Positions 7,751 to 14,991 of a stretch of DNA of 49,603 nucleotides are shown one piece after another. The translations under genes and the position numbers were made by a program. How positions within the stretch are numbered: position 1 is the stretch's first letter; every line of letters starts with the position of its first letter. Source of the stretch: a virus; IMG/VR virus record IMGVR_UViG_3300013102_000039, positions 1 to 49,603 of that record. The stretch is one strand, 5' to 3'. The notes beneath the pieces were generated by a model, which worked only from the letters and a program-made list of their open reading frames with translations, had not been told where the DNA came from and did no database searches.

Positions 7751-7866
7751 GTTTTGCTCCAGTCGTGCAGGTGCCGGCCTCCATGGCTGGATGCGGCGTG
7801 GTGGCGAATTGGAATGGGATGGGCTATTACAGGAGACCGGCGTTGGGCCGGATCAAGGAGACTTAT

Positions 7867-8061
7867 ATGTCAACGAAGGAAGAAATCGTCCGCCGCCTAG
7901 ATCAAAAACATAAGCAGGTAGTCGAGGCGCTTATGGCGAACGATATGACCCGCTTCAGAGAGCTTTTCGAAGAAGAAGGCGTTTTGATTGACGAGCTGAA
8001 TAGCCTCTACTGGGGAGACGAGCCGGTTCCGGTTGATCACCCCCGTGGAAGCAGAGGCTGA
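7867..8061 (+). CDS. Small helical opposite-strand protein (64 aa)
   Basis: A 64-aa acidic protein, two predicted helices (KEEIVRRLDQKHKQVVEALMAND and MTRFRELFEEEGVLIDELNSL), read against the leftward operon with an AAGGAG ribosome site eight bases before the ATG. It sits in the divergent gap upstream of the methyltransferase and ends 4 bp before the converging 102-aa gene. Function unknown; the size suggests a small regulator or inhibitor. No family is recognised. Confidence 0.7.
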   Translation: MSTKEEIVRRLDQKHKQVVEALMANDMTRFRELFEEEGVLIDELNSLYWGDEPVPVDHPRGSRG

Positions 8062-8065
8062 AGCT

Positions 8066-8374
8066 TTAATCCCCCGGATCCCGCCGCAGCTCCGGCTCGC
8101 TCTCTTCTTTGAAGCGCCGCGCCACGCTTTCCGATAGCTGTATTTCGTGGCGCGGTAGGGCGAGGGCGGCGGCGGATGCTTCCGGGCCCAGGGCGTGGGC
8201 GTTGAGGATGAGCAGTTGCACGGCTTCAGCCTTTTCGGTGATGCCGTGCCAGGCCATGAGCTCGGCGAGCTTGGCCTTGGTGCCGGGCCGCACGCGGTGG
8301 CGCAGCTCTTCCTCGCCCAGGGCCTTGCGCTTGGCTTCGGCCTTGGCGTCGCGGTCCTTTTGGGATTGGGGCAT
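8066..8374 (-). CDS. Small phage protein, possible ribbon-helix-helix (102 aa)
   Basis: A 102-aa protein with a charged N-terminus (KDRDAKAEAKRKALGEEELRHRVRPGTKAKLAELMAWHGI) and a C-terminal RHEIQLSESVARRFKEE segment that looks like the strand-plus-helix of a ribbon-helix-helix or plasmid-repressor fold. Similar proteins recur in Pseudomonas prophage early operons. The ATG overlaps the stop of the GIY-YIG gene by one base. A DNA-binding role is inferred. Confidence 0.7.
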   Translation of the reverse strand: MPQSQKDRDAKAEAKRKALGEEELRHRVRPGTKAKLAELMAWHGITEKAEAVQLLILNAHALGPEASAAALALPRHEIQLSESVARRFKEESEPELRRDPGD

Positions 8375-9129
8375 TAGGCCTCCTTGGCGAATATTTCGCC
8401 CTGGCGCGTGTCGACGATGATCACCGGGCGCACAGTGTTGAAACCTGTCTCGACCGCCTTGAGCTCGTTTACCCAGTGCGCTTCGCGCTGGGTGATATAT
8501 GCGGCCCGGTTGTCACAGTCCGCGGGGTAGGTGATGACCTCGATCACCGAGAACTCCCAGTCGGTGATGTCAGTGCTCCTCAGCGCCATATGAAACTTGC
8601 AGGCGCTAGGGTTGCTCAGGTGCTGCCACCAGCGCAGGGTGAATGCCTGCGTGGTCTGGCCGACGTAGACTCGCCCGGTCGATCGCTGGCGTACCTGGTA
8701 GATCACTGGAGGTGCCAAACCGTCATTGACCAGCCGGAACTCCGACAGCTCGCGCTCACGCGCCGCCTTTTTGCACGCTTCAGTGCAGTAGTCGTGGCTG
8801 GTGGTTTCGGTGTTGGGGTCGTTGTACTTGTCGATCAGCCGAAAGACCGTGCCGCATTCCTTGCATGCTGTGTCTTCGAAGCGGCGCAGCAGGTAGGTGT
8901 CCTTCTCGGTCAGCTCCTGGATGTTGAGCAGGTAGGCGTGATCGTTCATGTCGGTGCGCAGGACGCGCATCGGAAACTGTCGCTCGTAGAGCTCTTCGAT
9001 CTGTGCCTTCGCCTGCTTACGGTCGACTGCCTCGACCATGCCGCTGAACACTGGAGGCCAAGCCCATTCGGCCTCTCGGTTAGGGCCGGCCGGCTGGCGG
9101 CCTTTGATCTGGTAGTAGAACTTCTTCAT
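8374..9129 (-). CDS. GIY-YIG nuclease-domain protein with zinc finger
   Basis: A 251-aa protein. Residues 86-122 form a likely zinc finger (C89-x2-C92 and C115-x3-C119). The C-terminal part carries a GIY-YIG fold: IYQ at 143-145, VYVGQT at 154-159, the conserved arginine R166 and the metal-binding glutamate E216 in QREAHW. The first tyrosine motif is degenerate (IYQ for GIY), as in many active members. It probably nicks DNA, as a homing-type or phage-processing nuclease. It is placed mid-operon, upstream of the 102-aa gene. Confidence 0.85.
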   Translation of the reverse strand: MKKFYYQIKGRQPAGPNREAEWAWPPVFSGMVEAVDRKQAKAQIEELYERQFPMRVLRTDMNDHAYLLNIQELTEKDTYLLRRFEDTACKECGTVFRLIDKYNDPNTETTSHDYCTEACKKAARERELSEFRLVNDGLAPPVIYQVRQRSTGRVYVGQTTQAFTLRWWQHLSNPSACKFHMALRSTDITDWEFSVIEVITYPADCDNRAAYITQREAHWVNELKAVETGFNTVRPVIIVDTRQGEIFAKEA

Positions 9130-9150
9130 GCGTTGCTCCGTGCGTGCGAC

Positions 9151-9543
9151 TCACGCCTCCAGATTCATCTTCGGCCCACGCTTGATGCGGTGATCGCGCA
9201 GGCGGTCCATCACGGTCTTGGGGCTCAGGACGGTGGCGTCGCACATGTCGTTGATGCTGGCGCCGGCGGGTGCCATGCGCTGCAGGATGGCCAGGCGCTC
9301 GGCGGCCTTGCGCTTTTTGGCGGTGTTGAGCTCGACGCGCTTGTGATCCAGCTGGCGAAGGGCGGGGCTGGGTTTGGCCTTCGGCTTGCCGGGGCTGGTG
9401 ATGACGAAGGGCAGTTGCTTGTTGCCGGCGGTGACGATGGGCAGCGTTTGCACGGGGCCGTGCTGGCGCTCGTAGGTGGCCATGAGGGCGGCGAGCTCAG
9501 CGCTTTGTTGGGCGCGGGGCTGCAGGCTGGGTGCGTCGATCAT
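9151..9543 (-). CDS. Phage HTH protein (130 aa)
   Basis: A 130-aa protein from the ATG at 9543; a longer reading upstream is a frame shadow of the two neighbouring genes. The middle is basic (KPSPALRQLDHKRVELNTAKKRKAAERLAILQRM). The C-terminal 30 residues, SINDMCDATVLSPKTVMDRLRDHRIKRGPK, have helix-turn-helix spacing. It probably binds DNA as an early regulator. It is followed by the GIY-YIG gene after 21 bp and preceded by the 84-aa gene after 2 bp. Confidence 0.75.
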   Translation of the reverse strand: MIDAPSLQPRAQQSAELAALMATYERQHGPVQTLPIVTAGNKQLPFVITSPGKPKAKPSPALRQLDHKRVELNTAKKRKAAERLAILQRMAPAGASINDMCDATVLSPKTVMDRLRDHRIKRGPKMNLEA

Positions 9544-9545
9544 GG

Positions 9546-9800
9546 TCAGGCCTCCAGGGGTTGGGCGCCTTCGAGCTGCTGCTGCAGCCAGCGGGCTTCC
9601 TTGATGGTTTCGCGGAAGCCGAGCACGCGGCCGGTGTCGGCGTCGACGACGCGCACCATGCCGCTGCCGGTGGCGATCAGCTGGGTTGCGCGGGGCTTGA
9701 TGGCGATGCGCTGCTGGGTTTGCTTGCGGGCCTCGGCGCTGCGGCGCAGGAGTGCCGGGATGGCGTCGAGAGTGGCGCGGGCGCGTTGGAATGCGTTCAT
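9546..9800 (-). CDS. Hypothetical early protein (84 aa)
   Basis: An 84-aa basic protein whose ATG overlaps the stop of the exonuclease gene (ATGA). It has a helical N-terminus (NAFQRARATLDAIPALLRRSAEARKQTQQ), a strand region SGMVRVVDADTGRVLGFRET, and a terminal helix KEARWLQQQLEG. The DADTGRVLG pattern occurs in many small phage proteins without known role. It is well supported as a gene by the coupled start, but no function is recognised. Confidence 0.7.
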   Translation of the reverse strand: MNAFQRARATLDAIPALLRRSAEARKQTQQRIAIKPRATQLIATGSGMVRVVDADTGRVLGFRETIKEARWLQQQLEGAQPLEA

Positions 9801-10408
9801 GCTGGGCTCCTTGCGATGTGCAGTTTGAGGGCGGCCACGAGGATGCGGGCTTCGTGCATGGCGTCGTCGAGGGCGTGGTGCTTGAGGCCAACGAACGGCA
9901 CGCTTTTCTTGGCCTCGGGGTAGAGGTCGGTGATGGTGCGCAGGTCGCGGTCGTTCCGGTTCTGCCAGGGGCGTGGGATGTGGGCGCGTCGGAAGGCGGT
10001 GCTGATGATGACGTTGTCGAAAGTTGCGCCGTTGCCCCACACGTAGGTTTCGCCGTAGATGGCGGCGGGCCTGTCGATGAAGTCGGCCAGCTGGATGAGG
10101 GCGTTGTTGATCTTGACGCGGTTGAAACCGTGGTGGATCTCGCGCTGCGCTTCCTCGCTCTGCCTGAGCCAGAAGTCGATGGTGCTGGCGTCGGTTTCGC
10201 CGCCGAAGCCGATGGCGCTGTCTACGTCGACGCGGATGTAGAGGCCGTCGCCGATGACGCCGTTCTCGATGCGCACGCAGCCGATGGTGGCGATGGCAGC
10301 GTTGGGGCCTTCGCCGAGGGTTTCGAGGTCGAGGACGTAGTGGGTGGCGCGCAGGAGGGGGTGGAGGGTTTCGAGGGCTTGGGTGATGGGGTGCAGGGTT
10401 GGGGTCAT
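9797..10408 (-). CDS. DEDD-type 3'-5' exonuclease
   Basis: A 203-aa RNase H-fold exonuclease. The metal ligands are D27 and E29 in YVLDLET, a middle acidic site near ATFDNVII, and the DEDDh ending H177-H-A-L-D-D182. The pattern fits the Rv2179c-like 3'-5' exoribonuclease family (DUF5051) better than the DnaQ proofreading subunit. It may degrade RNA or single-stranded DNA ends during infection. It starts at the ATG at 10408, overlapping the preceding stop (ATGA), and is coupled to the next gene likewise. Confidence 0.88.
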   Translation of the reverse strand: MTPTLHPITQALETLHPLLRATHYVLDLETLGEGPNAAIATIGCVRIENGVIGDGLYIRVDVDSAIGFGGETDASTIDFWLRQSEEAQREIHHGFNRVKINNALIQLADFIDRPAAIYGETYVWGNGATFDNVIISTAFRRAHIPRPWQNRNDRDLRTITDLYPEAKKSVPFVGLKHHALDDAMHEARILVAALKLHIARSPA

Positions 10409-10860
10409 GGTTGCTCTCCCTGGTGGTCGCGGTTGGCTTCGATATGTTCGCTGACCAACAGGACGTACCGGGCGCCGCATTTTGGACATGCTGCTGCCAT
10501 GCAGTTTTCACTCTGACAGCCTGGGCACTTGTCAGCAGCTGGATCGGGACCAGTCCAGTCACAATCGTGACATGCAGCTTCACCGGTTGCCGCGTCGTTA
10601 AGGCCGCTGTGCAGGCATTCGTCGCACTGGCGTACCTCTACATAGGAAAATGCATTCGCCGCATTATTCGGGTAAGGCTGCTGAGCGCGAAGCTGCCAGC
10701 CTTTCCACTGCCCATTCAGATAAGCCCGGTCACCGTACGTTTCTCCGGTACGCATCGACACAAGAGTGTCGGCAGTGAAGTCATCTACTACTCTGATTTT
10801 TCGGTATTCAGCCGCATACGCTTGCTCGAACAGGGCGCGCTCTTGATCAACAGCACTCAT
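10405..10860 (-). CDS. Zinc-ribbon early protein (151 aa)
   Basis: A 151-aa protein. The second half holds a dense cysteine array: C-x2-C near CDECLHSG, C-x2-C in CHDCDW, C-x2-C in CPGCQSENC and C-x2-C in CPKCG, so two treble-clef or rubredoxin-like zinc sites are likely. Proteins of this layout occur in Pseudomonas phage early operons; some are compared with Lar restriction-alleviation proteins, but that link is weak here. Start at 10860, 15 bp after the LuxR-like gene. Confidence 0.7.
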   Translation of the reverse strand: MSAVDQERALFEQAYAAEYRKIRVVDDFTADTLVSMRTGETYGDRAYLNGQWKGWQLRAQQPYPNNAANAFSYVEVRQCDECLHSGLNDAATGEAACHDCDWTGPDPAADKCPGCQSENCMAAACPKCGARYVLLVSEHIEANRDHQGEQP

Positions 10861-10875
10861 GACGATCTCCTTGCC

Positions 10876-11250
10876 TCAGGCAACGAACGCCAGCTCGTCC
10901 ACTTTTCGGGCCACGCGCACCTGGTAGGTGGTGCGCGGCCCGGTGGGGCGGCGGATGGGGTTGGTGGGTTGGTGGTGGCCGCTGCCCAGCAGCAGGGCGA
11001 TTGCGAGCGGGGCGATGATTCCGCGCTTCCAGGCTTCGAGCACGGTGCCGCGGGTGGTGCGCTGCATGCCGAGCTTGAAGCGGGCGGCGTCGAGCAGCTG
11101 GCGCGCGCCGTCGGGGCTGATGGTCATGGCGCGGGCGATTTCCTTGGCGGTTTTGTCCTCGGCGGCCAGCAGCACGGCTTCGAGCTGGCGGCGCGGCAGG
11201 CCTGCATCGAGCCGGCCCTTCCAGCCGGCGACGGTGATGGTGTTGGGCAT
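10876..11250 (-). CDS. LuxR-type HTH regulator with hydrophobic tail
   Basis: A 124-aa protein from the ATG at 11250 with ribosome site GGAAG. Residues 16-65 match a GerE/LuxR helix-turn-helix (LPRRQLEAVLLAAEDKTAKEIARAMTIS, then GARQLLDAARFKLG), where the TAKEIA turn is diagnostic. It lacks a receiver or ligand domain. A hydrophobic stretch, IIAPLAIALLLGSG, follows at about 78-91 and could anchor it in the membrane. It is a likely early transcription regulator. It lies directly downstream of the structured RNA at 11271..11351. Confidence 0.8.
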   Translation of the reverse strand: MPNTITVAGWKGRLDAGLPRRQLEAVLLAAEDKTAKEIARAMTISPDGARQLLDAARFKLGMQRTTRGTVLEAWKRGIIAPLAIALLLGSGHHQPTNPIRRPTGPRTTYQVRVARKVDELAFVA

Positions 11251-11270
11251 GGTGCTTCCTTGTCGTGGGT

Positions 11271-11351
11271 AACCGCATTGGCCCAGCCGCCAAGCGCGGG
11301 TGACCAAACCCTGCGTGAATAGCGCAGGCTTGGCGGCTGGCCGATGCGGTT
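11271..11351 (-). ncRNA. Candidate three-way-junction RNA in the leftward operon
   Basis: Arms 11271..11295 and 11328..11351 pair over about 24 bp with one G-U and one bulged base. Inside are two short hairpins: GGT/ACC (11299..11301 with 11308..11310) and CTGCG/CGCAG (11311..11315 with 11323..11327) around a seven-base loop. It fills most of the 111-bp gap between two early genes, and no T run follows, so it is not a simple terminator. It may be an antitermination element like HK022 put, a processing site, or a stable RNA. The fold is read directly; the role is inferred. Confidence 0.6.
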
Positions 11352-11361
11352 GCGGTGTGGT

Positions 11362-11709
11362 TTAGGCTTCCGGCTTGTCGGCCTGGGCGAGGTGAGCGCG
11401 GTACAAATCACTGGCGCCGCGGATCATTTTCAGAGCGGTGCTTGAGTTCCAGTGAGCCTCGCTCTTTACGTGACTGCGGAGCGATGCCTTTGTGACGCCC
11501 AGGCGTTTGGCGTGCCAGGCAAACCAATCGTCTGGCAGCTCAGCGACGGCGGTTTTTGCAGCTGCTCGCAGCTCATCCCGCTCAGCCTTGAATGCCTTGT
11601 TCGCCTTCTTTTTGTTGGCCGCCTCAGTTGCCTTGTAGCCGTCAATCTCTGCGTCGATGTCACCGCGCTTGTTCAGCGGAATATTCAGAACTCCGTGATC
11701 GAGTGCCAT
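11362..11709 (-). CDS. First gene of the leftward operon, hypothetical (115 aa)
   Basis: A 115-aa protein starting at the ATG at 11709 behind a GGAGAA ribosome site; an upstream in-frame ATG has no such site. A lysine/alanine-rich helix (ATEAANKKKANKAFKAERDELRAAAKTA) is followed by a folded part with WFAWHAKRLGVTKASLRSHVK, which could be a helix-turn-helix. As the first product made from pL it occupies the place of lambda N, but it shows no arginine-rich N-type motif. Function unknown. Confidence 0.75.
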   Translation of the reverse strand: MALDHGVLNIPLNKRGDIDAEIDGYKATEAANKKKANKAFKAERDELRAAAKTAVAELPDDWFAWHAKRLGVTKASLRSHVKSEAHWNSSTALKMIRGASDLYRAHLAQADKPEA

Positions 11710-11956
11710 TTCGGTTCTCCGGTTGGATTTCCCAAAGCACCCTGTCGCCAAGGTGCTTCAGTGAAATCTTTCATCGCCGCGCGCAGCTACTGGCCTCTTG
11801 CGCGGCGTCGTTCATGTCAAAGATCCCGCGGCTCTGTGGCCGCTTATGGCTACCAGTCGGTCTCCGGTTAGGAGGCTGGTGGGTTCTATCGCTCTTCCCA
11901 TGCGTTCCGGCGTGTCCGGCTTGTATCGGCGCGGTGTTTTGCGCTGCGATGGATTT
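11710..11956 (-). other. Leader of the leftward early transcript
   Basis: About 250 bp between pL and the first leftward gene. It holds one clear stem-loop (AAGCACC at 11735..11741 with GGTGCTT at 11752..11758) just upstream of the first gene and no convincing reading frame above about 30 aa. A long leader with a hairpin is what an antitermination (nut-like) or leader-RNA control region would look like. Confidence 0.5.
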
Positions 11957-11985
11957 AATCTACAACTGAAAATTGTACTCTGCAA
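11957..11985 (-). promoter_or_regulatory. pL, early leftward promoter
   Basis: On the minus strand a -35 TTGCAG (11980..11985) and a -10 TAGATT (11957..11962) are separated by exactly 17 bp. The hexamers overlap operators at 11961..11977 and 11981..11997, so repressor binding would exclude RNA polymerase. The arrangement mirrors pR at 18222..18250. Confidence 0.75.
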
Positions 11986-12021
11986 GCGAAAATTGTAATT
12001 CATATGCAAGCGATAATTGTA
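11961..12021. promoter_or_regulatory. OL operator cluster (three 17-bp sites)
   Basis: There are three imperfect inverted repeats of form TRCAA-N7-TTGTA: TACAACTGAAAATTGTA (11961..11977), TGCAAGCGAAAATTGTA (11981..11997) and TGCAAGCGATAATTGTA (12005..12021). The centres are 20 and 24 bp apart. The same motif occurs three times between CI and Cro, so these are the CI/Cro operators of pL. Confidence 0.85.
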
Positions 12022-12031
12022 GTAGTACCCC

Positions 12032-12073
12032 TTGAGCAAGGTCGCGGCTGTGAAATACTGTATGTCTATACAG
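12032..12073 (+). promoter_or_regulatory. SOS promoter with LexA box for the DUF1654-UmuD-UmuC operon
   Basis: A -35 TTGAGC (12032..12037) and a -10 TACTGT (12056..12061), 18 bp apart, are overlapped by CTGTATGTCTATACAG (12058..12073), a near-palindromic LexA box. The GGAGG ribosome site and ATG of the first gene follow within 17 bp. Binding of host LexA would cover the -10 element. Confidence 0.88.
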
Positions 12074-12089
12074 TAATCTGGAGGTGTTT

Positions 12090-12413
12090 ATGGCAGCGCA
12101 GAACGTGATGTTGAAAACCGAACAGGAGCCGCTGACGGGCTCGGAGATACTGGGGTTGCGGGTGTCAGCGATGATCAATTCGCCTATTGCGCAGCTGGGC
12201 AGGCGGGTGCGAATTCACCGGCTGGACACGGACGAGGAAGAGGCTTGGGGCACGATCATGGATCTGCTGGCCGAGACGGACGGCCTGCAGATGGATTTCG
12301 ACGATGAGGGGTCGGTGATCCTGCAGTGGGAGAAGCCAGGCGATATGGACGCGGTGTTCGACAGGGAAGAGGGCGGTGCAGCTACGGCTGATGAGGAGGC
12401 TGCTCCGTTCTGA
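12090..12413 (+). CDS. DUF1654 protein, first gene of the SOS operon
   Basis: A 107-aa acidic protein with the pattern of DUF1654: LGLRVSAMINSPIAQLGRRVRIHRLDTDEEEAWGTIMDLLAETDGLQMDFDDEGSVILQW. In Pseudomonas and its phages this family commonly precedes umuDC-like genes. Its biochemical role is unknown; position and LexA control suggest a helper or modulator of translesion synthesis. The ATG at 12090 has GGAGG five bases upstream; a GTG two codons earlier is less likely. The acidic C-terminus (EEGGAATADEEAAPF) looks disordered. Confidence 0.85.
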   Translation: MAAQNVMLKTEQEPLTGSEILGLRVSAMINSPIAQLGRRVRIHRLDTDEEEAWGTIMDLLAETDGLQMDFDDEGSVILQWEKPGDMDAVFDREEGGAATADEEAAPF

Positions 12414-12440
12414 CGGCGCGTGCTTCGAGGTTTGGTGTAA

Positions 12441-12884
12441 ATGGCAATTATCGATGGCGTGAAAGTGGTTGGTGGGGCATTCGCCCCGGGCGCCAAGCTG
12501 CCGCTGTATTCGTTCAAGGTGCCGGCTGGCTTTCCCAGCCCGGCACAGGATCACCTGGAGCAGGAGATCTCGCTCGACGAGCTGTTCCAGCTTCGCGCGC
12601 CGCATACCTACCTGGTGCGCGTGTGCGGGGAGAGCTTGAAAGGCGCCGGCATCTTCGACGGTGACCTGCTGGTGGTGGACCGCTCGTCCGAGGCCAAACC
12701 CAGGGATATCGTGGTCGCCGCCCTCAACGGTGAGCCGATCGCCAAGCGGTTCTGCCGGGAGAACAACCAGATCGTCCTGCGTTCGGAGAACCCGGAATAC
12801 GCGCCGCGCTACATTCTGGACGGCGACGAGCTGGCGATATGGGGCGTAGTGCGCTTCAGCGTGAGGTGCCACGACGTTGGCTGA
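12441..12884 (+). CDS. umuD: UmuD-like S24 protease subunit of DNA polymerase V
   Basis: A 147-aa protein. The predicted RecA-stimulated cleavage site is A29-G30 in KVPAGFPSP; the catalytic dyad is S65 (CGESLKGAG) and K102 (EPIAKRF). All three are shifted by five from E. coli UmuD, so spacing is conserved. After self-cleavage it would associate with the downstream UmuC to form an error-prone polymerase. It lies 27 bp after the DUF1654 gene under the same LexA box. Plasmid homologues are called RulA/MucA. Confidence 0.93.
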   Translation: MAIIDGVKVVGGAFAPGAKLPLYSFKVPAGFPSPAQDHLEQEISLDELFQLRAPHTYLVRVCGESLKGAGIFDGDLLVVDRSSEAKPRDIVVAALNGEPIAKRFCRENNQIVLRSENPEYAPRYILDGDELAIWGVVRFSVRCHDVG

Positions 12885-14151
12885 CCGGGTATTCGCGCTG
12901 ATCGACTGCAATTCGTTTTACGCCAGCTGCGAGCGGGTGTTCCGGCCTGACCTGCAGCGCACGCCAATCGTGGTGCTGAGCAATAATGACGGCTGCGTGA
13001 TCGCGCGTAGCGCCGACGCCAAACCGTTCGTGAAGATGGGCGCGCCTTACTTCCAGATCCGCGACGTGCTGGAGCAGCACGGCATTCTGGCGTTCAGTTC
13101 CAACTACGCGCTGTATGGCGACATGAGCCAGCGGGTGATGACGGTAATCGAGGGTCTGGTGCCGGCACTCGAGGTGTACAGCATCGACGAGGCCTTTGCG
13201 GAACTCACGGGCATACCGCGCGGGCAGGTGGAGGCGCTGGGGCGAACGCTGCGCGCCCAGGTGCTGAAGCTGACGGGCATCCCGACCGGCGTAGGCATCG
13301 CCGGCACCAAGACGCTGGCCAAGCTGGCGAACCACGCGGCCAAGCGTTGGCAGCGGCAGACGGGCGGAGTAGTGGATATTCTCGACCCGGAGCGGCGCGA
13401 CAAACTGCTGCGCGCTGTGGATGTGAGCGAGGTGTGGGGGATTGGCCGGCGCATGACCGAGCACCTGCAGGCGATGAACATAAAAACGGCCTGGGACCTG
13501 GCCCAGGCGGATGCCTGGACGCTGCGCTCGAAGTTCAGCGTGGTGGTGGAGAAAACAGCACGGGAACTGCGCGGTACCTCGTGCCTGGAACTGGAAGAAG
13601 CGGCGCCGCCGAAGCAGGAGATCTGCTGCAGCCGCATGTTCGGCAAGCGGCTGAAGGAGCTGGCGCCGATCCGCGAGGCCGTGGCCACCTATGCCACGCG
13701 GGCCAGCGAGAAGTTGCGCAGCCAGGGCTCCAGCTGCAAGCGCGTGCGGGTGAGCATCCGCACCGGCATGTTCAACCCGGACGAGCCGAAGTTCGCCCGC
13801 GGGCAGGTGATGGAGCTGCCATACCCGACGGACGACACGCGGCTGATCACCAAGGCTGCGGTGCAGGGGCTGGAGGCGCTCTATCGGCCTGGTTACGCCT
13901 TCAGCAAGGCTGAGATCCTGCTGCTGGACCTGCGGCAGCGTGGCGAGTACACCGACGACCTGTTCGCGCCGGTGCAGCCGGCGGCGACGGAGCGGGTGAT
14001 GGGCGTGCTGGATAGCATCAACGCCCGGTGGGGCCGTGGCACGCTGCGCCCGGCAGGCGTGCCCGCCACGCCGGAGTGGGGCATGCGGCGGGACCTGATG
14101 AGCCAGAGTTACACCACGCGGCTCGACCAGTTGCTGCGCGTGCAGTCATAG
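12877..14151 (+). CDS. umuC: UmuC-like Y-family DNA polymerase (Pol V catalytic subunit)
   Basis: A 424-aa translesion polymerase of normal family length. The palm motif D10-C-N-S-F-Y-A-S-C-E-R is followed by the catalytic D104-E105 in YSIDEAFAEL, a helix-hairpin-helix region (TGVGIAGTKTLAKLANHAAK, later VWGIGRRM) and a UmuC-type C-terminal domain. The start is probably the TTG at 12877, overlapping the end of umuD by 8 bp. It probably raises phage and host mutation and survival after DNA damage. It converges with the SRAP gene, overlapping by 6 bp. Confidence 0.95.
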   Translation: MADRVFALIDCNSFYASCERVFRPDLQRTPIVVLSNNDGCVIARSADAKPFVKMGAPYFQIRDVLEQHGILAFSSNYALYGDMSQRVMTVIEGLVPALEVYSIDEAFAELTGIPRGQVEALGRTLRAQVLKLTGIPTGVGIAGTKTLAKLANHAAKRWQRQTGGVVDILDPERRDKLLRAVDVSEVWGIGRRMTEHLQAMNIKTAWDLAQADAWTLRSKFSVVVEKTARELRGTSCLELEEAAPPKQEICCSRMFGKRLKELAPIREAVATYATRASEKLRSQGSSCKRVRVSIRTGMFNPDEPKFARGQVMELPYPTDDTRLITKAAVQGLEALYRPGYAFSKAEILLLDLRQRGEYTDDLFAPVQPAATERVMGVLDSINARWGRGTLRPAGVPATPEWGMRRDLMSQSYTTRLDQLLRVQS

Positions 14152-14835
14152 CAGCGGGTCGTCGATCGGCTCGATCAGGTGCGCGCCCTTGTTGCGCACG
14201 TTGCCGACTTCCCGGCTGACCGGGTACCACTCGAACGATTCGGCGGGCAGCTCCTGGTGCTCGGCGATGTGGAGGGCATCGTCCGCCGAGGTGTCGCCGG
14301 ACAGCCAGCTCAGGGAGAAGTCCGGCGAGAGCACCAGCGGCTTGCGGTCGTGCACGTCGACCAGGCCGGCGTCGGCGGCCCCGGTGAGGATGACGAAGCC
14401 ATCGCTGGCGCTGGGATCCTCGTCGCCGTGGGGTAATTGGCCGATGCACGCGAACAGCAGCGGCTCGCCGGACTTGAGGCGGATGAAGTAAGGTTGCTTG
14501 CGCTTCTTGTCTTCCGGGTCCGTCTTCCATTCGTACCAACCATCTGCGCCGACAATGCAACGGCCGCTCTTCCAGATCGGGCGGAAGAAGGGTTTGGTGG
14601 CAACCGTTTCAAGGCGTGCGTTGATCGGACCAGGCCGGCCACCGGTTGCCCAGTGCGGCTTCCAGCCCCAGGGCACCACCGAGTCTCGGTAGCGATCACC
14701 CACCTGGTGGATGACGTGCACGCCGGTGGTGGGCGCCACGTTATAGCGGCCGACGGGCGCAGTATCGAACAGGTCGAGGTTCAGGCTCTGGGCGTATTCG
14801 GCGGGGGATAGCGATTGGACGAAGCGGCCGCACAT
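14146..14835 (-). CDS. SRAP (HMCES/YedK-like) abasic-site shielding protein
   Basis: A 229-aa SOS response-associated peptidase. The catalytic Cys2 follows the initiator Met (MCGRF), N32 lies in YNVAPT, N72 in PINARLETV, E102 in GWYEW and H162 in VHDRKPLVL; these are the conserved active-site residues. The family forms a thiazolidine crosslink with abasic sites in single-stranded DNA. A CAGGAG ribosome site precedes the ATG. It has no LexA box of its own that I can see, but sits beside the translesion polymerase genes, which fits a joint damage-tolerance role. Confidence 0.93.
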   Translation of the reverse strand: MCGRFVQSLSPAEYAQSLNLDLFDTAPVGRYNVAPTTGVHVIHQVGDRYRDSVVPWGWKPHWATGGRPGPINARLETVATKPFFRPIWKSGRCIVGADGWYEWKTDPEDKKRKQPYFIRLKSGEPLLFACIGQLPHGDEDPSASDGFVILTGAADAGLVDVHDRKPLVLSPDFSLSWLSGDTSADDALHIAEHQELPAESFEWYPVSREVGNVRNKGAHLIEPIDDPLL

Positions 14836-14991
14836 GATCAGCTCCTGAAAACAAGTATTAGTTGATTGGTGTCAGACTATGCCCCTATAGTTCCATTATG
14901 GCGCATCGCCAGCCAAAGGCGTTTTCTAACTAAATTCGTGACGCGCTCATAACACTTTGAAAAAAGTACCTATATTACAGGATGTAATTTC

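Noticed and set aside
8476-9828. A long plus-strand frame of 450 codons over the GIY-YIG and HTH genes.
   Set aside because: It is an antisense shadow typical of GC-rich DNA; the minus-strand genes have domain motifs and coupled starts.
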